A stretch of 64,000 nt of DNA from Salinisphaera sp049568105 (GTDB taxonomy: Bacteria; Pseudomonadota; Gammaproteobacteria; Nevskiales; Salinisphaeraceae), in assembly GCF_049568105.1 (NCBI RefSeq), contig NZ_CP145335.1, positions 434,001-498,000 of the forward strand, read 5' to 3'. Made by a program: the position numbers and the translations under genes. Of this stretch, positions 1 to 9,000 are shown one piece after another. Position 1 is the first letter of the stretch; each line of letters starts with the position of its first letter. The notes under the pieces are model-generated. The model saw nothing but the letters and a program-made list of their open reading frames with translations, was not told the DNA's origin and did no database searches.

Positions 1-146
1 ACGAGATGGGCCATGGGCTGGCTGGCCGTGGCCGGAGGTGCGATCGTCGGGGCCTGCCAGCCGACCGGCTCGAAACGCGTCGGCCAAAACAATGCGTAGA
101 CGAGAAAACCGACGAGGACAACGCATGCCAGGAGCAATGTCTTCAT
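1..146 (-). CDS. N-terminal fragment of a membrane-anchored protein, possibly SMP-30/strictosidine-synthase-like
   Basis: The reading frame starts at an ATG at 146 on the minus strand and runs off the left edge, so only about 48 residues are visible. It opens with a Lys followed by a long hydrophobic stretch (about residues 4-20), which looks like an uncleaved membrane anchor. A Pro/Trp-containing segment with the motif FEPVGWQAP follows. That pattern reminds me of the anchored SMP-30/gluconolactonase (strictosidine synthase-like) beta-propeller proteins of Gammaproteobacteria, but the catalytic part lies outside the window. It diverges from the DUF4112 gene across about 76 bases, which should hold both promoters. 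Confidence 0.45.
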   Translation of the reverse strand, partial: MKTLLLACVVLVGFLVYALFWPTRFEPVGWQAPTIAPPATASQPMAHL

Positions 147-222
147 AGCTGCCGCCCGAGGCTGTTGTTTTTGCGTATACTGCCAACGGTAAGGCTTAAC
201 CGCGTATTATCCATAGCGATCA

Positions 223-702
223 ATGCCCGAATACGTTTCCGAGCAACTACAGGCCAAGCGTCGTGCCAGTCTGGCACGGATCCAGAAACTGGCGTTCTGG
301 CTCGATGATGCCTTCCGGGTGCCGGTCATCGGCAAGCGGATCGGCATCGACGGTATCATCGGGATTCTGCCGCTGGCCGGGGATGTCGCCGGGCTGGGCC
401 TGTCTAGTCTACTGATTGCCGAGGCCGCCCGACTGGGGGCCCCAAAACGCGTGCTTGCGCGCATGGGGGGCAACGTCGGCGTCGATTTCGTGGTGGGCTC
501 GATTCCCATCGCCGGGGATTTGTTCGATATGGCCTATAAAGCCAATCGGCGCAATCAGGCGCTGTTACAGCGCTGGCTGGAAGAAGCCACCGACGATGGC
601 AGCTCGCGAAGCAGCAATTGGAGCAGCACAGCCATCGTGCTGGGGCTGGGCAGCGGTGTGTTGATGAGCATTGCACTCGGTCGCGCGGTGTTGGCCGGCT
701 AG
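223..702 (+). CDS. DUF4112 family membrane protein
   Basis: This is a 159-residue protein of the DUF4112 family, whose function is not known. The central part has the family pattern of a positively charged helix (FRVPVIGKRIGIDGIIGILP), then Gly/Leu-rich hydrophobic segments and a second GSIPIAGDLFD block, which suggests two membrane-dipping hairpins. A further hydrophobic stretch lies at the C-terminus. The stop is five bases before astE, so the two are probably co-transcribed, although nothing in the family points to arginine metabolism. Confidence 0.8.
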   Translation: MPEYVSEQLQAKRRASLARIQKLAFWLDDAFRVPVIGKRIGIDGIIGILPLAGDVAGLGLSSLLIAEAARLGAPKRVLARMGGNVGVDFVVGSIPIAGDLFDMAYKANRRNQALLQRWLEEATDDGSSRSSNWSSTAIVLGLGSGVLMSIALGRAVLAG

Positions 703-707
703 GCGGC

Positions 708-1772
708 ATGTCGAGCCGCGATGAGGCTGCTGCGCTCGGGCTGAGCGATATTCTCCAGGCGGCCATGGCCGATCGCGCCGAGCCGTTTGAGCCGATCGCC
801 CTGGCCGGCGGTGGCCAAGCCATCGATCGGGGCCCAGGACTCATCGAGCTGGTGCCGGACCGGCCAAGACCGGGGGCGGCAGCCAGCGTGCTCTCGGCCG
901 GTATCCACGGCAACGAAACTGCGCCACTAGAGCTGTTGCTGGGATTGGCCGACGCGCTCGATGCGCGCCGGCTGCAGGTGGGCGCGCCAACGCTGCTGAT
1001 AATCGGCCACCCGGCCGCGATCGTGGCCGGAACCCGCTACATCGACACTAACCTCAACCGGCTGTTCACGCATGAACCGGCCGCATCCGGCCTCCCAGGG
1101 CAGGAATATGCTCGGGCCGAGGCGCTGATGGCGACCGTCGACGCCTTCTGGGGCCAGCATGGGACGCCGGCTTCGGCGGCCGATCAGGCCGCGACGCCCT
1201 TGCATTTGGATCTGCACACGGCGATCCGGGCCAGCCGCTATCCGCGTTTTGCGGTCGAGCCGTTCGCGGATCTCGCCACGCCGCAGCCGGTCTGGCGGGC
1301 GATCGTCGGCGCGGGCCTGCAGGCGGTACTGTCCCAGCATGCGCCCAGCCCGACGTTTTCCCACTACAGCCGTGCACAGCACGGGGTCGTGGCTTTTACG
1401 CTCGAGCTCGGTCGGGTAGCGGCCTTTGGCGACAACGACTTGGCCGCGCTAAGACCGATGGCGGACTGGCTGGCTGCGCGTGTCGAAGGCCGTCCGGCCC
1501 ACGAGGCCGACCCCAACGGGTTGGCGTTCTTTCGGGTGGCCTCGGAACTGCGCCGAGTCAGCGACGATTTCGAGCTCGGGTTTGCTGAAGATGTGGCGAA
1601 TTTCACGCCGTTCGCGGTCGGTACGGTGATTGCCCGGGACGGTGAGGCCGGCGAAACAGTAGTCGCCGAGGCACCGGTTTATGTTGTGTTTCCCAATGCC
1701 CGGGTCGAACGCGGTGCGCGTGCCGCGTTGCTGGCCAGGCCGGTCGCGGCCCCGGCTTTGACGTCAGCGTGA
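708..1772 (+). CDS. astE: Succinylglutamate desuccinylase
   Basis: AstE catalyses the last step of the arginine succinyltransferase pathway, hydrolysing N-succinylglutamate to succinate and glutamate in the cytoplasm. The 354-residue protein has the zinc ligands His67 and Glu70 in GIHGNETAP and His170 in LHLDLHTAI, and a candidate general-base Glu233 in TLELG. The ATG at 708 is chosen because it directly follows the DUF4112 stop and gives the usual AstE length; an upstream in-frame start at 618 would lie inside DUF4112. It is placed with the arginine transporter genes, about 30 kb from the other ast genes. The Pseudomonas aot operon also contains an AstE-superfamily gene (aotO), but this sequence resembles true AstE. 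Confidence 0.92.
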   Translation: MSSRDEAAALGLSDILQAAMADRAEPFEPIALAGGGQAIDRGPGLIELVPDRPRPGAAASVLSAGIHGNETAPLELLLGLADALDARRLQVGAPTLLIIGHPAAIVAGTRYIDTNLNRLFTHEPAASGLPGQEYARAEALMATVDAFWGQHGTPASAADQAATPLHLDLHTAIRASRYPRFAVEPFADLATPQPVWRAIVGAGLQAVLSQHAPSPTFSHYSRAQHGVVAFTLELGRVAAFGDNDLAALRPMADWLAARVEGRPAHEADPNGLAFFRVASELRRVSDDFELGFAEDVANFTPFAVGTVIARDGEAGETVVAEAPVYVVFPNARVERGARAALLARPVAAPALTSA

Positions 1773-1839
1773 TGTCGTTGTGATCACGCGGCTGCTAGGC
1801 TAGCGCGTTTGTTGCACTGCGAGGCAGGCGCTGACGCGC

Positions 1840-2610
1840 ATGGCAGAATCCGCGATTCCTTTGGTCGTACGCGACCTGCACAAGAGCTTCGATAACAATC
1901 CGGTACTGGAAGGATTGTCTTTGGAGGCGCATGAAGGCGATGTGATCACGCTGATCGGCGCCTCGGGATCCGGCAAGAGCACGTTCTTGCGCTGCATGAA
2001 CCTGCTCGAGATTCCCAACGCCGGCGATATCGTGGTGCACGGCGAATCGGTTGCCTTCAAGACCCAGCGCGGCGAGCGCCAGCCGGCTGATTGGAAGCAG
2101 GTCGAGCGGATCCGGGCCCGGCTGTCGATGGTCTTTCAGGGGTTTAATCTTTGGGCGCATATGACACTGATCGGCAATGTCATCGAAGCGCCGGTGCATG
2201 TGCTCGGCAAGCCGAAGAAAGAAGCTCGCGAGCAGGGCATGGCACTGCTTGAACGAGTGGGGTTGGCCGATCGTGCCGACTATTTCCCAGCCCAGTTGTC
2301 TGGCGGCCAGCAGCAGCGCGGCGCGATCGCTCGCGCGCTGGCGATGGATCCGGAGGTGATGCTGTTCGACGAGCCCACCTCGGCGCTCGATCCCGAGTTG
2401 GTCGGCGATGTGCTCAAGGTGATGCGCGAACTGGCCGAGGAAGGCCGGACCATGGTGGTGGTGACCCATGAGATGGATTTCGCGCGCGATGTATCGTCGC
2501 AGGTCATCTATCTGCATCAGGGACGCGTCGAAGAAGCCGGCCGGCCGGCCGACGTCTTGCAGAACCCGAACTCGGCGCGGCTGCGCCAGTTCCTCGGGCC
2601 GCGGTTCTAG
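1840..2610 (+). CDS. aotP: Arginine/ornithine (His-type) ABC transporter ATPase
   Basis: This is the cytoplasmic ATPase of a polar amino-acid ABC importer of the HisP/AotP group, 256 residues, full length. Walker A is GASGSGKST (residues 40-48), the Q-loop is at Gln100, the signature LSGGQQQR is at 153-160 and Walker B LFDEPT follows near 175-180; the H-loop VTHEM is also present. Two permease genes and a binding-protein gene follow in the order of a His/Aot operon. Linkage to astE supports arginine or ornithine as the substrate; histidine or lysine specificity cannot be excluded from sequence. Confidence 0.9.
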   Translation: MAESAIPLVVRDLHKSFDNNPVLEGLSLEAHEGDVITLIGASGSGKSTFLRCMNLLEIPNAGDIVVHGESVAFKTQRGERQPADWKQVERIRARLSMVFQGFNLWAHMTLIGNVIEAPVHVLGKPKKEAREQGMALLERVGLADRADYFPAQLSGGQQQRGAIARALAMDPEVMLFDEPTSALDPELVGDVLKVMRELAEEGRTMVVVTHEMDFARDVSSQVIYLHQGRVEEAGRPADVLQNPNSARLRQFLGPRF

Positions 2611-2646
2611 CCACGTGTCGATACGCTACCCCACCGGTGCGCCCCA

Positions 2647-3354
2647 ATGATCGATTTCCAGGGCTATGGATGGCGGCTGCTCGACGGTGCGCTGCTGACC
2701 GCGGAACTGGCGGTGTTATCGCTGGTACTGGCGCTGGTCATCGGCCTGGCGGTGGCCAGTATCAAGCTGTCGCGTTCGCGCGTGCTGCATGTATTGGCCA
2801 CGGTTTATACGACAGTCATCCGCGGTGTGCCCGATCTGGTCATGATGATGCTGCTGTTCTATGGCGGCCAGATCGGCATGAATATGCTCATTGACCAGTT
2901 CAACCACTGGGTGGGCACCGATATATTCATCAACCTTAATGCCTTCATGGCCGGTGTGATCACCCTTGGGGTGATCTACGGCGCCTATATGTCGGAGACC
3001 TTTCGGGGCGCATTTTTAGCAGTGGATTCCGGCCAGATCGAAGCCGCGCGAGCCTACGGCATGAGCGGCTGGCTGACGTTTCGGCGGGTGCGCTTTCCGT
3101 TGATGATGCGTCATGCCCTGCCGGGGATTAACAACAACTGGCTGGTGCTGCTCAAGGCCACGGCGCTGGTCTCGATCATCGGGCTGTCCGATATGGTCCG
3201 GATCGCTGAGCAGGCCACCAAGGCCACCCACGAGCCGTTTTTGTTCATGGTGCCTGTGGGTCTGGGCTATCTGGCCATTACCAGCGTCTCGGAGATCGTG
3301 GTCGCCCGGTTGCGGCGCCGTTTTGATACCGGCTTCAACAGCGGAGGCGCGTGA
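2647..3354 (+). CDS. aotQ: Arginine/ornithine ABC transporter permease (HisQ/AotQ type)
   Basis: This 235-residue inner-membrane permease forms half of the transport channel. It begins with the typical YGWRLLDGALLTAELAVLSL segment, has about five hydrophobic helices, and carries the cytoplasmic EAA loop (EAARAYGMSGWLTFRRVRFP) that docks on the ATPase. The gene starts 36 bases after aotP and its stop overlaps the next start by one base (TGATG), so the permeases are translationally coupled. Confidence 0.88.
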   Translation: MIDFQGYGWRLLDGALLTAELAVLSLVLALVIGLAVASIKLSRSRVLHVLATVYTTVIRGVPDLVMMMLLFYGGQIGMNMLIDQFNHWVGTDIFINLNAFMAGVITLGVIYGAYMSETFRGAFLAVDSGQIEAARAYGMSGWLTFRRVRFPLMMRHALPGINNNWLVLLKATALVSIIGLSDMVRIAEQATKATHEPFLFMVPVGLGYLAITSVSEIVVARLRRRFDTGFNSGGA

Positions 3355-4079
3355 TGGAACAGTGGCTGGCCCATATCGCGCCGTTTCTATCGAACAACGA
3401 TATCTTCACTCCGGCCACGCTCGCCCAATACTGGGACGGCCTGGTCAATACGGTCCAGCTGGTGTTCATCTCGCTGCTCATCGGCATCGTGTTGGCGGTG
3501 CCGTTGGCGATCGGCCGGGCCTCGGGCCGGGTCTGGATTTCCGGGCCGATCTGGCTGTTCACCTATGTATTTCGTGGCACGCCGCTGCTGATTCAGCTGT
3601 ATCTGGCCTATTACGGCTTTGCCTTCATACCGGGCGTGCAAGAGAGTTGGTTCGCGTTTTTCATCAATAATCCGCTGTATCCGGCGCTGTTGTCGTTCAC
3701 GCTCAATACCGGGGCCTATACCACCGAGATTTTCTATGGTGCGATCCGGGCCACGCCGATGGGCGAACTCGAAGCTGCGCGGGCCTATGGCATGTCGATG
3801 TTCACGGCCTATCGTCGGATCGTGCTGCCCAGTGCCTTCCGGCGTGCATTGCCGGCCTATGGCAACGAAGTGATCTTTATGCTGCACGCCAGTGCGATCG
3901 CCAGCGTGGTTACGATCACCGATCTGACCGGTGCGGCCTACTATGTCTATGCCCGTTTTTATTCGCCGTTTCCGGCGTTTATTTTCGTGGCCTGTGTCTA
4001 CATGGTATTGAGTTTCGCCATTCAGGGCGGCTTCCGGCTGCTGGAAAAACGCATGCTGCGGCATCTCAAACCAAGCTGA
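3354..4079 (+). CDS. aotM: Arginine/ornithine ABC transporter permease (HisM/AotM type)
   Basis: This is the second permease of the heterodimeric channel, about 241 residues. It has the EAA loop ELEAARAYGMSMFTAYRRIV and the HisM-like FRGTPLLIQLYLAYYG motif. The ATG at 3354 is preferred over the GTG three bases earlier because it shares one base with the aotQ stop and has GGAGG about six bases upstream. The binding-protein gene follows after a 118-base gap that contains a strong hairpin. Confidence 0.9.
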   Translation: MEQWLAHIAPFLSNNDIFTPATLAQYWDGLVNTVQLVFISLLIGIVLAVPLAIGRASGRVWISGPIWLFTYVFRGTPLLIQLYLAYYGFAFIPGVQESWFAFFINNPLYPALLSFTLNTGAYTTEIFYGAIRATPMGELEAARAYGMSMFTAYRRIVLPSAFRRALPAYGNEVIFMLHASAIASVVTITDLTGAAYYVYARFYSPFPAFIFVACVYMVLSFAIQGGFRLLEKRMLRHLKPS

Positions 4080-4107
4080 GCTCAGTCTTGCACGTTTTGT
4101 GCATGTT

Positions 4108-4125
4108 CATGGGCCGGGGCCCATG
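4108..4125 (+). other. GC-rich hairpin between permease and binding-protein genes
   Basis: The sequence CATGGGCC-GG-GGCCCATG is a perfect 8-bp stem. No T-run follows, so it is not a classical terminator. Hairpins at this position are known in other amino-acid ABC operons to allow different message levels for the permease and binding-protein segments; that role is inferred here. A smaller dyad (GCAC/GTGC) lies just upstream at about 4090-4102. Confidence 0.5.
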
Positions 4126-4197
4126 CTTCAATCGATCATCGGCGGGCCGCGGAATCGCCGCGTGCTCGCCGGGCCATTCACGAGGATCGTTTTTATT

Positions 4198-4998
4198 ATG
4201 AAAAACCTGCTGACCGTATCCGTGCTGGCTGCGACCGTGGCCGCGGGTGGCACGCTGGCCACCACCGCGAGCGCCGCGGACAACAGCGTGCGTATCGCGA
4301 CCAATGTGCCCTACAAGCCGATGGAGTACACCAAGCCCGACGGCTCGTTGACCGGCTTCGATATCGAACTCGGCAATGCCCTATGCAAACAAGCCGAGCT
4401 GCAGTGCAGCTGGGTGCAGCAGTCTTGGAACGGCATCATCCCCGGGCTGATGGCGCGCAAGTACGACGCCATTATGTCGTCGATGACGATCAACGAGGAC
4501 CGCAAGAAAACGGTGCTGTTCTCCGACCCATACATCGTCGTGCCGTCGGGCTGGTTCGTGCCCGCCGATAGCTCGATCAAGAACCCGGACGCGAACTCCC
4601 TCAAGGGCAAAAAGATCGGTGTACAGCGGGGAACGGTCCAGGACAACTACGTGACCGATAAATTCGGCGACAGTGCGACGATCAAGCGCTATGCCAACGC
4701 CGACGATGTCGCCGTGGACATGGACGCCGGCCGGCTGGATGCTGCCTTCTTCGATTTCCCGACTGGGCAGAGCACGCTGCTGTCCAAGGGCGACGAATAT
4801 AAAAACGTCGGCCCGGCGTTGACCCAGCCGAAATCCTATTTCGGTACCGGCTTCGGGATCGCCCTGCGCAAGAACGAAAAGGATCTGGCCGCCAAGTTCA
4901 ACAAAGCGCTCAAGACGCTCAAGAACAACGGCACCTATGCCAAGATCTACAAAAAATATTTCCACAAGGCACCGGGGCAGGCCAATAGCGCCTCTTGA
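4198..4998 (+). CDS. aotJ: Periplasmic arginine/ornithine-binding protein
   Basis: This is the substrate-binding protein of the His/Aot-type importer (SBP_bac_3 family), 266 residues and periplasmic. The ATG at 4198 gives a proper Sec signal peptide: MKNLL, a hydrophobic core, then an ASA cleavage site near residue 26. GAGG lies upstream; the longer frame from 4099 would bury the signal peptide. Family hallmarks are PYKPMEY, GFDIELGNALC, WNGIIPGLMARKYDAIMSSM and the hinge segment KKIGVQRGT. Two Cys residues (CKQAELQC) probably form the small disulphide loop seen in LAO/HisJ proteins. It is the last gene of the operon, followed by a strong terminator. Confidence 0.92.
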   Translation: MKNLLTVSVLAATVAAGGTLATTASAADNSVRIATNVPYKPMEYTKPDGSLTGFDIELGNALCKQAELQCSWVQQSWNGIIPGLMARKYDAIMSSMTINEDRKKTVLFSDPYIVVPSGWFVPADSSIKNPDANSLKGKKIGVQRGTVQDNYVTDKFGDSATIKRYANADDVAVDMDAGRLDAAFFDFPTGQSTLLSKGDEYKNVGPALTQPKSYFGTGFGIALRKNEKDLAAKFNKALKTLKNNGTYAKIYKKYFHKAPGQANSAS

Positions 4999-5049
4999 TA
5001 AGCCCTTGATGATCATCGGCGTCGGCTGGCCGGCGTGATCATGGCCCAA

Positions 5050-5075
5050 GGCGCCCCGATCGGGGCGCCTTTTTT
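5050..5075 (+). terminator. Rho-independent terminator of the astE-aot operon
   Basis: A perfect 20-base palindrome, GGCGCCCC-GATC-GGGGCGCC, is followed directly by six T residues. It lies 52 bases after the aotJ stop. Confidence 0.92.
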
Positions 5076-5276
5076 ATGGCCGACAATCGTGGCATCAGCG
5101 TTTGCGGAGTAAACCCCGCCCAGCGCCGTATCCACGGCCTGAACGGCCGGCCTCTTGGCGCTGGCCGGGATCGCGACGGTGGTGGTTTCGCCGGTATGTA
5201 CAGGCTGGGCGTGTGCGTCGATCTCGGTCGGGTTTCAGGCGGTATGGGCCATACGACAGCATGCAGTGGCTGAGTA

Positions 5277-6686
5277 TCAGGCCGAAGACGGGGTCGCCTG
5301 CGCGTCGTTTCCCATCAACTGATCGAGGGCACTGCGCTTGGACTCGGCCTCGAGTTCGGCATACAACGCAAACGGCTCGGCCACCGATCGGCCGAGGGCC
5401 GCTTCGAGCGCCTCCTGGCTGGCCGCGGCAGCGCCTTGGCCGGCATCGTCGCTGCCCAGATTCGATTGAAAGATCCCGGCTGCGCTGACCGGCAGGAAGT
5501 CTTCATAGACGATCGGGTCGGCCACGATATGGCCGGAGGCGAGTAGGGCCTCAATCGCGCTGGCATCATCGGTGGGGGCATCGGCCGCGATCGATGATTG
5601 GCCCACGGCTCGATAACGGAAATAAGCCAGCTCACGGCGGCGCAGGGTTTCTAGATCGTCCGGGAATTCTTCGAAAATACCGGTCAGCGCATCCTGGTAA
5701 TCGACGCTGGCATCGCCCTTGTAGGTCTGGGCGGCGGCCAGCAGTCGGTCGTAGAGCGCGCGCCCGTCCGGGGTCAGGGCGATACCGCGTTGTTCGATCT
5801 CGCCGAAGCGGGCGGTATGACGGCCCTGAGCATCTGTTTCGGTGTCGCCGGTAAAACGGATCGGTTCTTCGAGGGCCTTGAAACTGGTCTGGCGCAGCAG
5901 TATCGGCACCTCGCGCCGTGGCGGGCCCTCGATGATCGCCTTGGGCGTGATGCCATAGGCCGGCATGGCGACCTGGGCGGCATCGATATCCAGGGTACGC
6001 GGCGTCAGGTGGTTGATATGCGGGCCGCGAAAACAGACTACGTCGGCGATCAGCCGGTGCTCGGCGGCCAGGGCCTGGTAGGTGGCATAGTCGACCGTGG
6101 CCTCGTCGTGCCAGCGAAAGGTCTCGATCGCCTCGGCGACGAAGGCGTCGGCTTCGTCCTCGGTCAAGCCGCCCACAGCTTCGAAGCGCTCGATCAGCTC
6201 GCGCAGGCGCGGCGTGAAAATATCGCGCTCGGCCAGAATCGCCGCAGCCCGTTCGCGCAACGCCCTATCTTCGATCAGTTCGAGCCGCAACAGCGAGGTG
6301 AACAGGCGAAACGGATTGGCGGCCAGGGCTTCGCTGTCGACCGGCCGGAACGCCGTGGAATGTACCGGTACGCCCGCGGCGGCCAAATCGTAATAGCCGA
6401 CCGGGGCCATGCCCATGACTGCGAACAATCGGGCCAGCATGCCCAGTTCTGCGGCCGTGCCGACCCGGATCGCACCGTGGCGTTCCACGGACAACCGCGC
6501 CAGCTCGTTGGCGCCCGCCAAGCGTTGGCGTAGTTCCGGATTCTCGGTCAGCGTCTGTTCGTTGATATCGGCGACCAGCTCGAGCAGCGTGCCGTACTGC
6601 GGGACTTCGCGCTGGTACATATCGGACATCGCCGCGGCGAAGCGAGAGCGTAGCGCGCCGGGTGGTACGAAATGAGCTGCGATCAT
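5277..6686 (-). CDS. hglS: 2-oxoadipate dioxygenase/decarboxylase (HglS/YdcJ, DUF1338)
   Basis: HglS is an Fe(II) enzyme of the VOC superfamily that converts 2-oxoadipate to D-2-hydroxyglutarate in lysine catabolism. The protein is 469 residues, the usual length. As I recall the family, the metal ligands are two His and a Glu with a substrate-binding Arg. Here these correspond to His70 and Arg74 (RHGAIRV), His226 (GPHINHLTPR) and Glu296 (FGEIEQRG). The C-terminal YEDFLPVSAAGIFQSNL segment is also typical. It is a single-gene unit. A glutaryl-CoA dehydrogenase at 54.7 kb could process another product of the same catabolic area, but linkage is distant. Confidence 0.88.
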   Translation of the reverse strand: MIAAHFVPPGALRSRFAAAMSDMYQREVPQYGTLLELVADINEQTLTENPELRQRLAGANELARLSVERHGAIRVGTAAELGMLARLFAVMGMAPVGYYDLAAAGVPVHSTAFRPVDSEALAANPFRLFTSLLRLELIEDRALRERAAAILAERDIFTPRLRELIERFEAVGGLTEDEADAFVAEAIETFRWHDEATVDYATYQALAAEHRLIADVVCFRGPHINHLTPRTLDIDAAQVAMPAYGITPKAIIEGPPRREVPILLRQTSFKALEEPIRFTGDTETDAQGRHTARFGEIEQRGIALTPDGRALYDRLLAAAQTYKGDASVDYQDALTGIFEEFPDDLETLRRRELAYFRYRAVGQSSIAADAPTDDASAIEALLASGHIVADPIVYEDFLPVSAAGIFQSNLGSDDAGQGAAAASQEALEAALGRSVAEPFALYAELEAESKRSALDQLMGNDAQATPSSA

Positions 6687-6833
6687 GCTGTTCTCAGAGT
6701 GCGGGTCTTATACGCGATAGTCTGACACTCTCGGGCCGGAAATCCGATCGGGTAGAGCCGCGAACAGCAAGTCGTCTCGCTTGGAGAGCAACGAGTCGCA
6801 GGCCGTTCACAGACGGGTGATTGCGACCGGCGC

Positions 6834-6867
6834 GCCGCAGCAGCCTCTTTTGCAAGGCTGCTGCGGC
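6834..6867 (-). terminator. Stem-loop downstream of the lipoprotein operon
   Basis: The arms GCCGCAGCAGCCT and AGGCTGCTGCGGC form a perfect 13-bp stem with an 8-base loop. It lies just past the stop of the GNA1162-like gene on the minus strand and before hglS. No clear U-tract follows, so it may be a weak terminator or an mRNA-stabilising structure. Confidence 0.6.
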
Positions 6868-6883
6868 CGGGATGCCGTTAAAA

Positions 6884-7567
6884 TTAACGGCTGGTAGTGG
6901 CCGAGACCCGCCTGGCGTCGGTTGCGCTTTTAGGATTGTATGGGCCATAGGGCAACCCTTGGTTCGGGTTGCCGATCATCTGAGTATTGGCTTGCCCGGA
7001 CACCTGGCGAGTGTAGTCATGGGTCGAACCGGCGACTTGTTGCACGAGAGCAACGACGGCCTCGGCGAGCAGACTGCCCGAGCCGTTGTTTGAGCTTTGT
7101 ACAAGCCGAGTATGGCCTTTCCAGATTGTTGCGCCGCTATCGACGTCGACCAAGTGGCTGGTCAGTTCGACCGTCGCATCCGAGGAAATAACGTGATATT
7201 TCTGGCCCCAATCGTTGATGGTCGTATACAGCACGGCGTCCGGGCCGAACGCCTGATCAAGTTTGGCCAGTGGCACCTGCTGCATCTCTGCCGGCTCGGC
7301 GACGCCGTTGTCTTTCATGAACGAATCGACAACCGCGACCGGGAAGACGTAATAACCATGTTCGGCCAATGGCACACTGATCGTCGATAGATAGATATAG
7401 GGTGCGTTGACGTCCACGCTTTGGTTGATGGGCGGCAAGACCAGAATCGATTGCGGTGGATGCGATTGATAGGCCGAATAGTCATACGGTTTGGTGGTCG
7501 CGCAGCCGGCCAAGAGCGCAAGCGCCGCTAGAAGGCTCGCCAGGATCGAGTAGCGAATCACTCTCAT
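6884..7567 (-). CDS. GNA1162 family lipoprotein (DUF799)
   Basis: This 227-residue outer-membrane-type lipoprotein has a signal peptide ending in the lipobox LAGC (Cys22). The body matches the GNA1162/DUF799 family: ILVLPPINQSVDVNAP, the PLAEHGYYVFPV segment and DAVLYTTINDWGQKYHV. The family is found with CsgG-like and DUF4810 lipoproteins and is thought to act in outer-membrane assembly or export. The start ATG overlaps the stop of the upstream gene by four bases, so the trio is translationally coupled. Confidence 0.85.
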   Translation of the reverse strand: MRVIRYSILASLLAALALLAGCATTKPYDYSAYQSHPPQSILVLPPINQSVDVNAPYIYLSTISVPLAEHGYYVFPVAVVDSFMKDNGVAEPAEMQQVPLAKLDQAFGPDAVLYTTINDWGQKYHVISSDATVELTSHLVDVDSGATIWKGHTRLVQSSNNGSGSLLAEAVVALVQQVAGSTHDYTRQVSGQANTQMIGNPNQGLPYGPYNPKSATDARRVSATTSR

Positions 7568-7941
7568 GGCTGGCCCTCCTGCATGGTCGCCAACAGCCGG
7601 CCCATAAAATGCTCGGATTCCGGATAGAGCCTGCGCTCGGCGGCGAACTGTTCTGCGGCCATACCGGGTTTGCCGTCCATATAGGCCATATAGCCCAGCT
7701 GGGCATGCAGCCCGGGCGCGACTTTCTGATCGCTGGCTTGGGCTTTTTCTATGTCCTGGGTTAATCGGTCGACCTGCTCGGCAGGTGTGGCCTCGCCGGG
7801 TTTGACATACATCTTGTACAGGAGCGTTTGGTAATCACCCCAGCTATACAGGGGCTTGGGCTGATGGGCGCAGCCGCTCCCGAATGCAACCCAGGCCGCG
7901 AGACCGAGCAGCGCGAGAATTCGTGAGTTATCGACCGGCAT
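7564..7941 (-). CDS. DUF4810 domain lipoprotein
   Basis: This is a 125-residue small lipoprotein with a signal peptide and a GSGC lipobox (Cys24). The body has the DUF4810 pattern (LYSWGDYQTLLYKMY, then QLGYMAYMDGKPGMAAEQFAAE), which resembles a short TPR-like helical repeat. The ATG at 7941 is chosen because it overlaps the csgG-like stop by one base and has AGAGG upstream; an in-frame start at 7971 would overlap csgG more. It is the middle gene of a conserved three-lipoprotein set. Confidence 0.85.
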   Translation of the reverse strand: MPVDNSRILALLGLAAWVAFGSGCAHQPKPLYSWGDYQTLLYKMYVKPGEATPAEQVDRLTQDIEKAQASDQKVAPGLHAQLGYMAYMDGKPGMAAEQFAAERRLYPESEHFMGRLLATMQEGQP

Positions 7942-8639
7942 CAGCTGTGCCCCTCTTTGGAGGGCGACCATTGGCCGTTTTCCATCGCCGTGGTCAATTT
8001 CTCAACGGCCTGCCGGATGGCGAGGTTGAGCACCTTGCCGTTGAGCGTAGCGTCATAGCCAGAGGCGCTGCCAAAGCCAATGACCTGCCGATCGCTGAGC
8101 GCGTATTCACCAGCACCTTGTACGGAATAGATCACCTCGGAAGTGACCACGTCGACCACGTTCAAATTGACCTTGGCGTAGGCAGCCTGCTTTTTACCCG
8201 AGCCCAGTATGCCGTAGAGCTGAGTATCGCCCGTGGTCTTGCGTCCGAAATCGGTTACGTCGCCGGTAATGGCAACTTGTGCCCCATGTAGCGCCTGAGA
8301 TATCCCGCGCAGCTTGGCTTCGCGTGCGATCTCCGACATGTTGTTGCGATCCACGACCTTGAAACGACGGGTCTGTTGCAGATCGGTCTCGAGAATCGTC
8401 TGGGCCTGGTTGCCCAGCCGATCGCCGCCGTCGCTGAACAGGCCGCGGCCATAGTTCGAGCGATTGTCGAAGTTGCTGACGACTACGGTATAGCGCTCGC
8501 CTGTATAGGGTCGACTGGCTTGGCTAACGGTTTCCGGTTCGATGACGCGGTGCGATTCCGTTGCACATCCCGTGATCGCGAGCACGAGCAGTCCCGACAG
8601 CGCGACCGGTGTCGCGCTGGATTTTATCCAACGAATCAT
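7941..8639 (-). CDS. CsgG/HfaB family lipoprotein
   Basis: This is a 232-residue lipoprotein with an ITGC lipobox at Cys25. It has the CsgG core: TVVVSNFDNRS near the N-terminus, ETDLQQTRRFKVVDRNNM, then AQVAITGDVTDFG and a C-terminal helical part. In curli systems CsgG is the outer-membrane secretion pore. Here no csgA, csgB, csgE or csgF neighbours are present, so curli secretion is unlikely; the partners are DUF4810 and GNA1162 lipoproteins. The ATG at 8639 has GGGGGA at good spacing and is preferred over the one at 8651. Confidence 0.85.
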   Translation of the reverse strand: MIRWIKSSATPVALSGLLVLAITGCATESHRVIEPETVSQASRPYTGERYTVVVSNFDNRSNYGRGLFSDGGDRLGNQAQTILETDLQQTRRFKVVDRNNMSEIAREAKLRGISQALHGAQVAITGDVTDFGRKTTGDTQLYGILGSGKKQAAYAKVNLNVVDVVTSEVIYSVQGAGEYALSDRQVIGFGSASGYDATLNGKVLNLAIRQAVEKLTTAMENGQWSPSKEGHS

Positions 8640-9000
8640 GATGTCCCCCAATCAAATGCTGCGACGATCGAGCGTTTTGCGTGACTCGATCAGTCGCGTT
8701 TTTCAGTTCCCCGTAGTGCGCAAGCGCGCCCGGTCGGCCGCTGCGCCGGCGAATTAATAGCGTGTTTCGATGCGATCGGCAAGGCCTCGGAAGGGCGTCC
8801 TGTATGGCCAATAGCCTATCCGATCAGGCTTTAGGAGATGCTTCGATCACAGTCTAGACCGCAGACACGAGCCGTTTGGAGATAAGGCAGAGGGCGCTCG
8901 CCGGGATGAGCGTGCGATGTGATATCGGCTGGTCTTAGGGCGCCAGGCTATCGCTGCTCGGCCATACCTTGGCCATCTCAATATTTTCCGGTCCTGGCCG

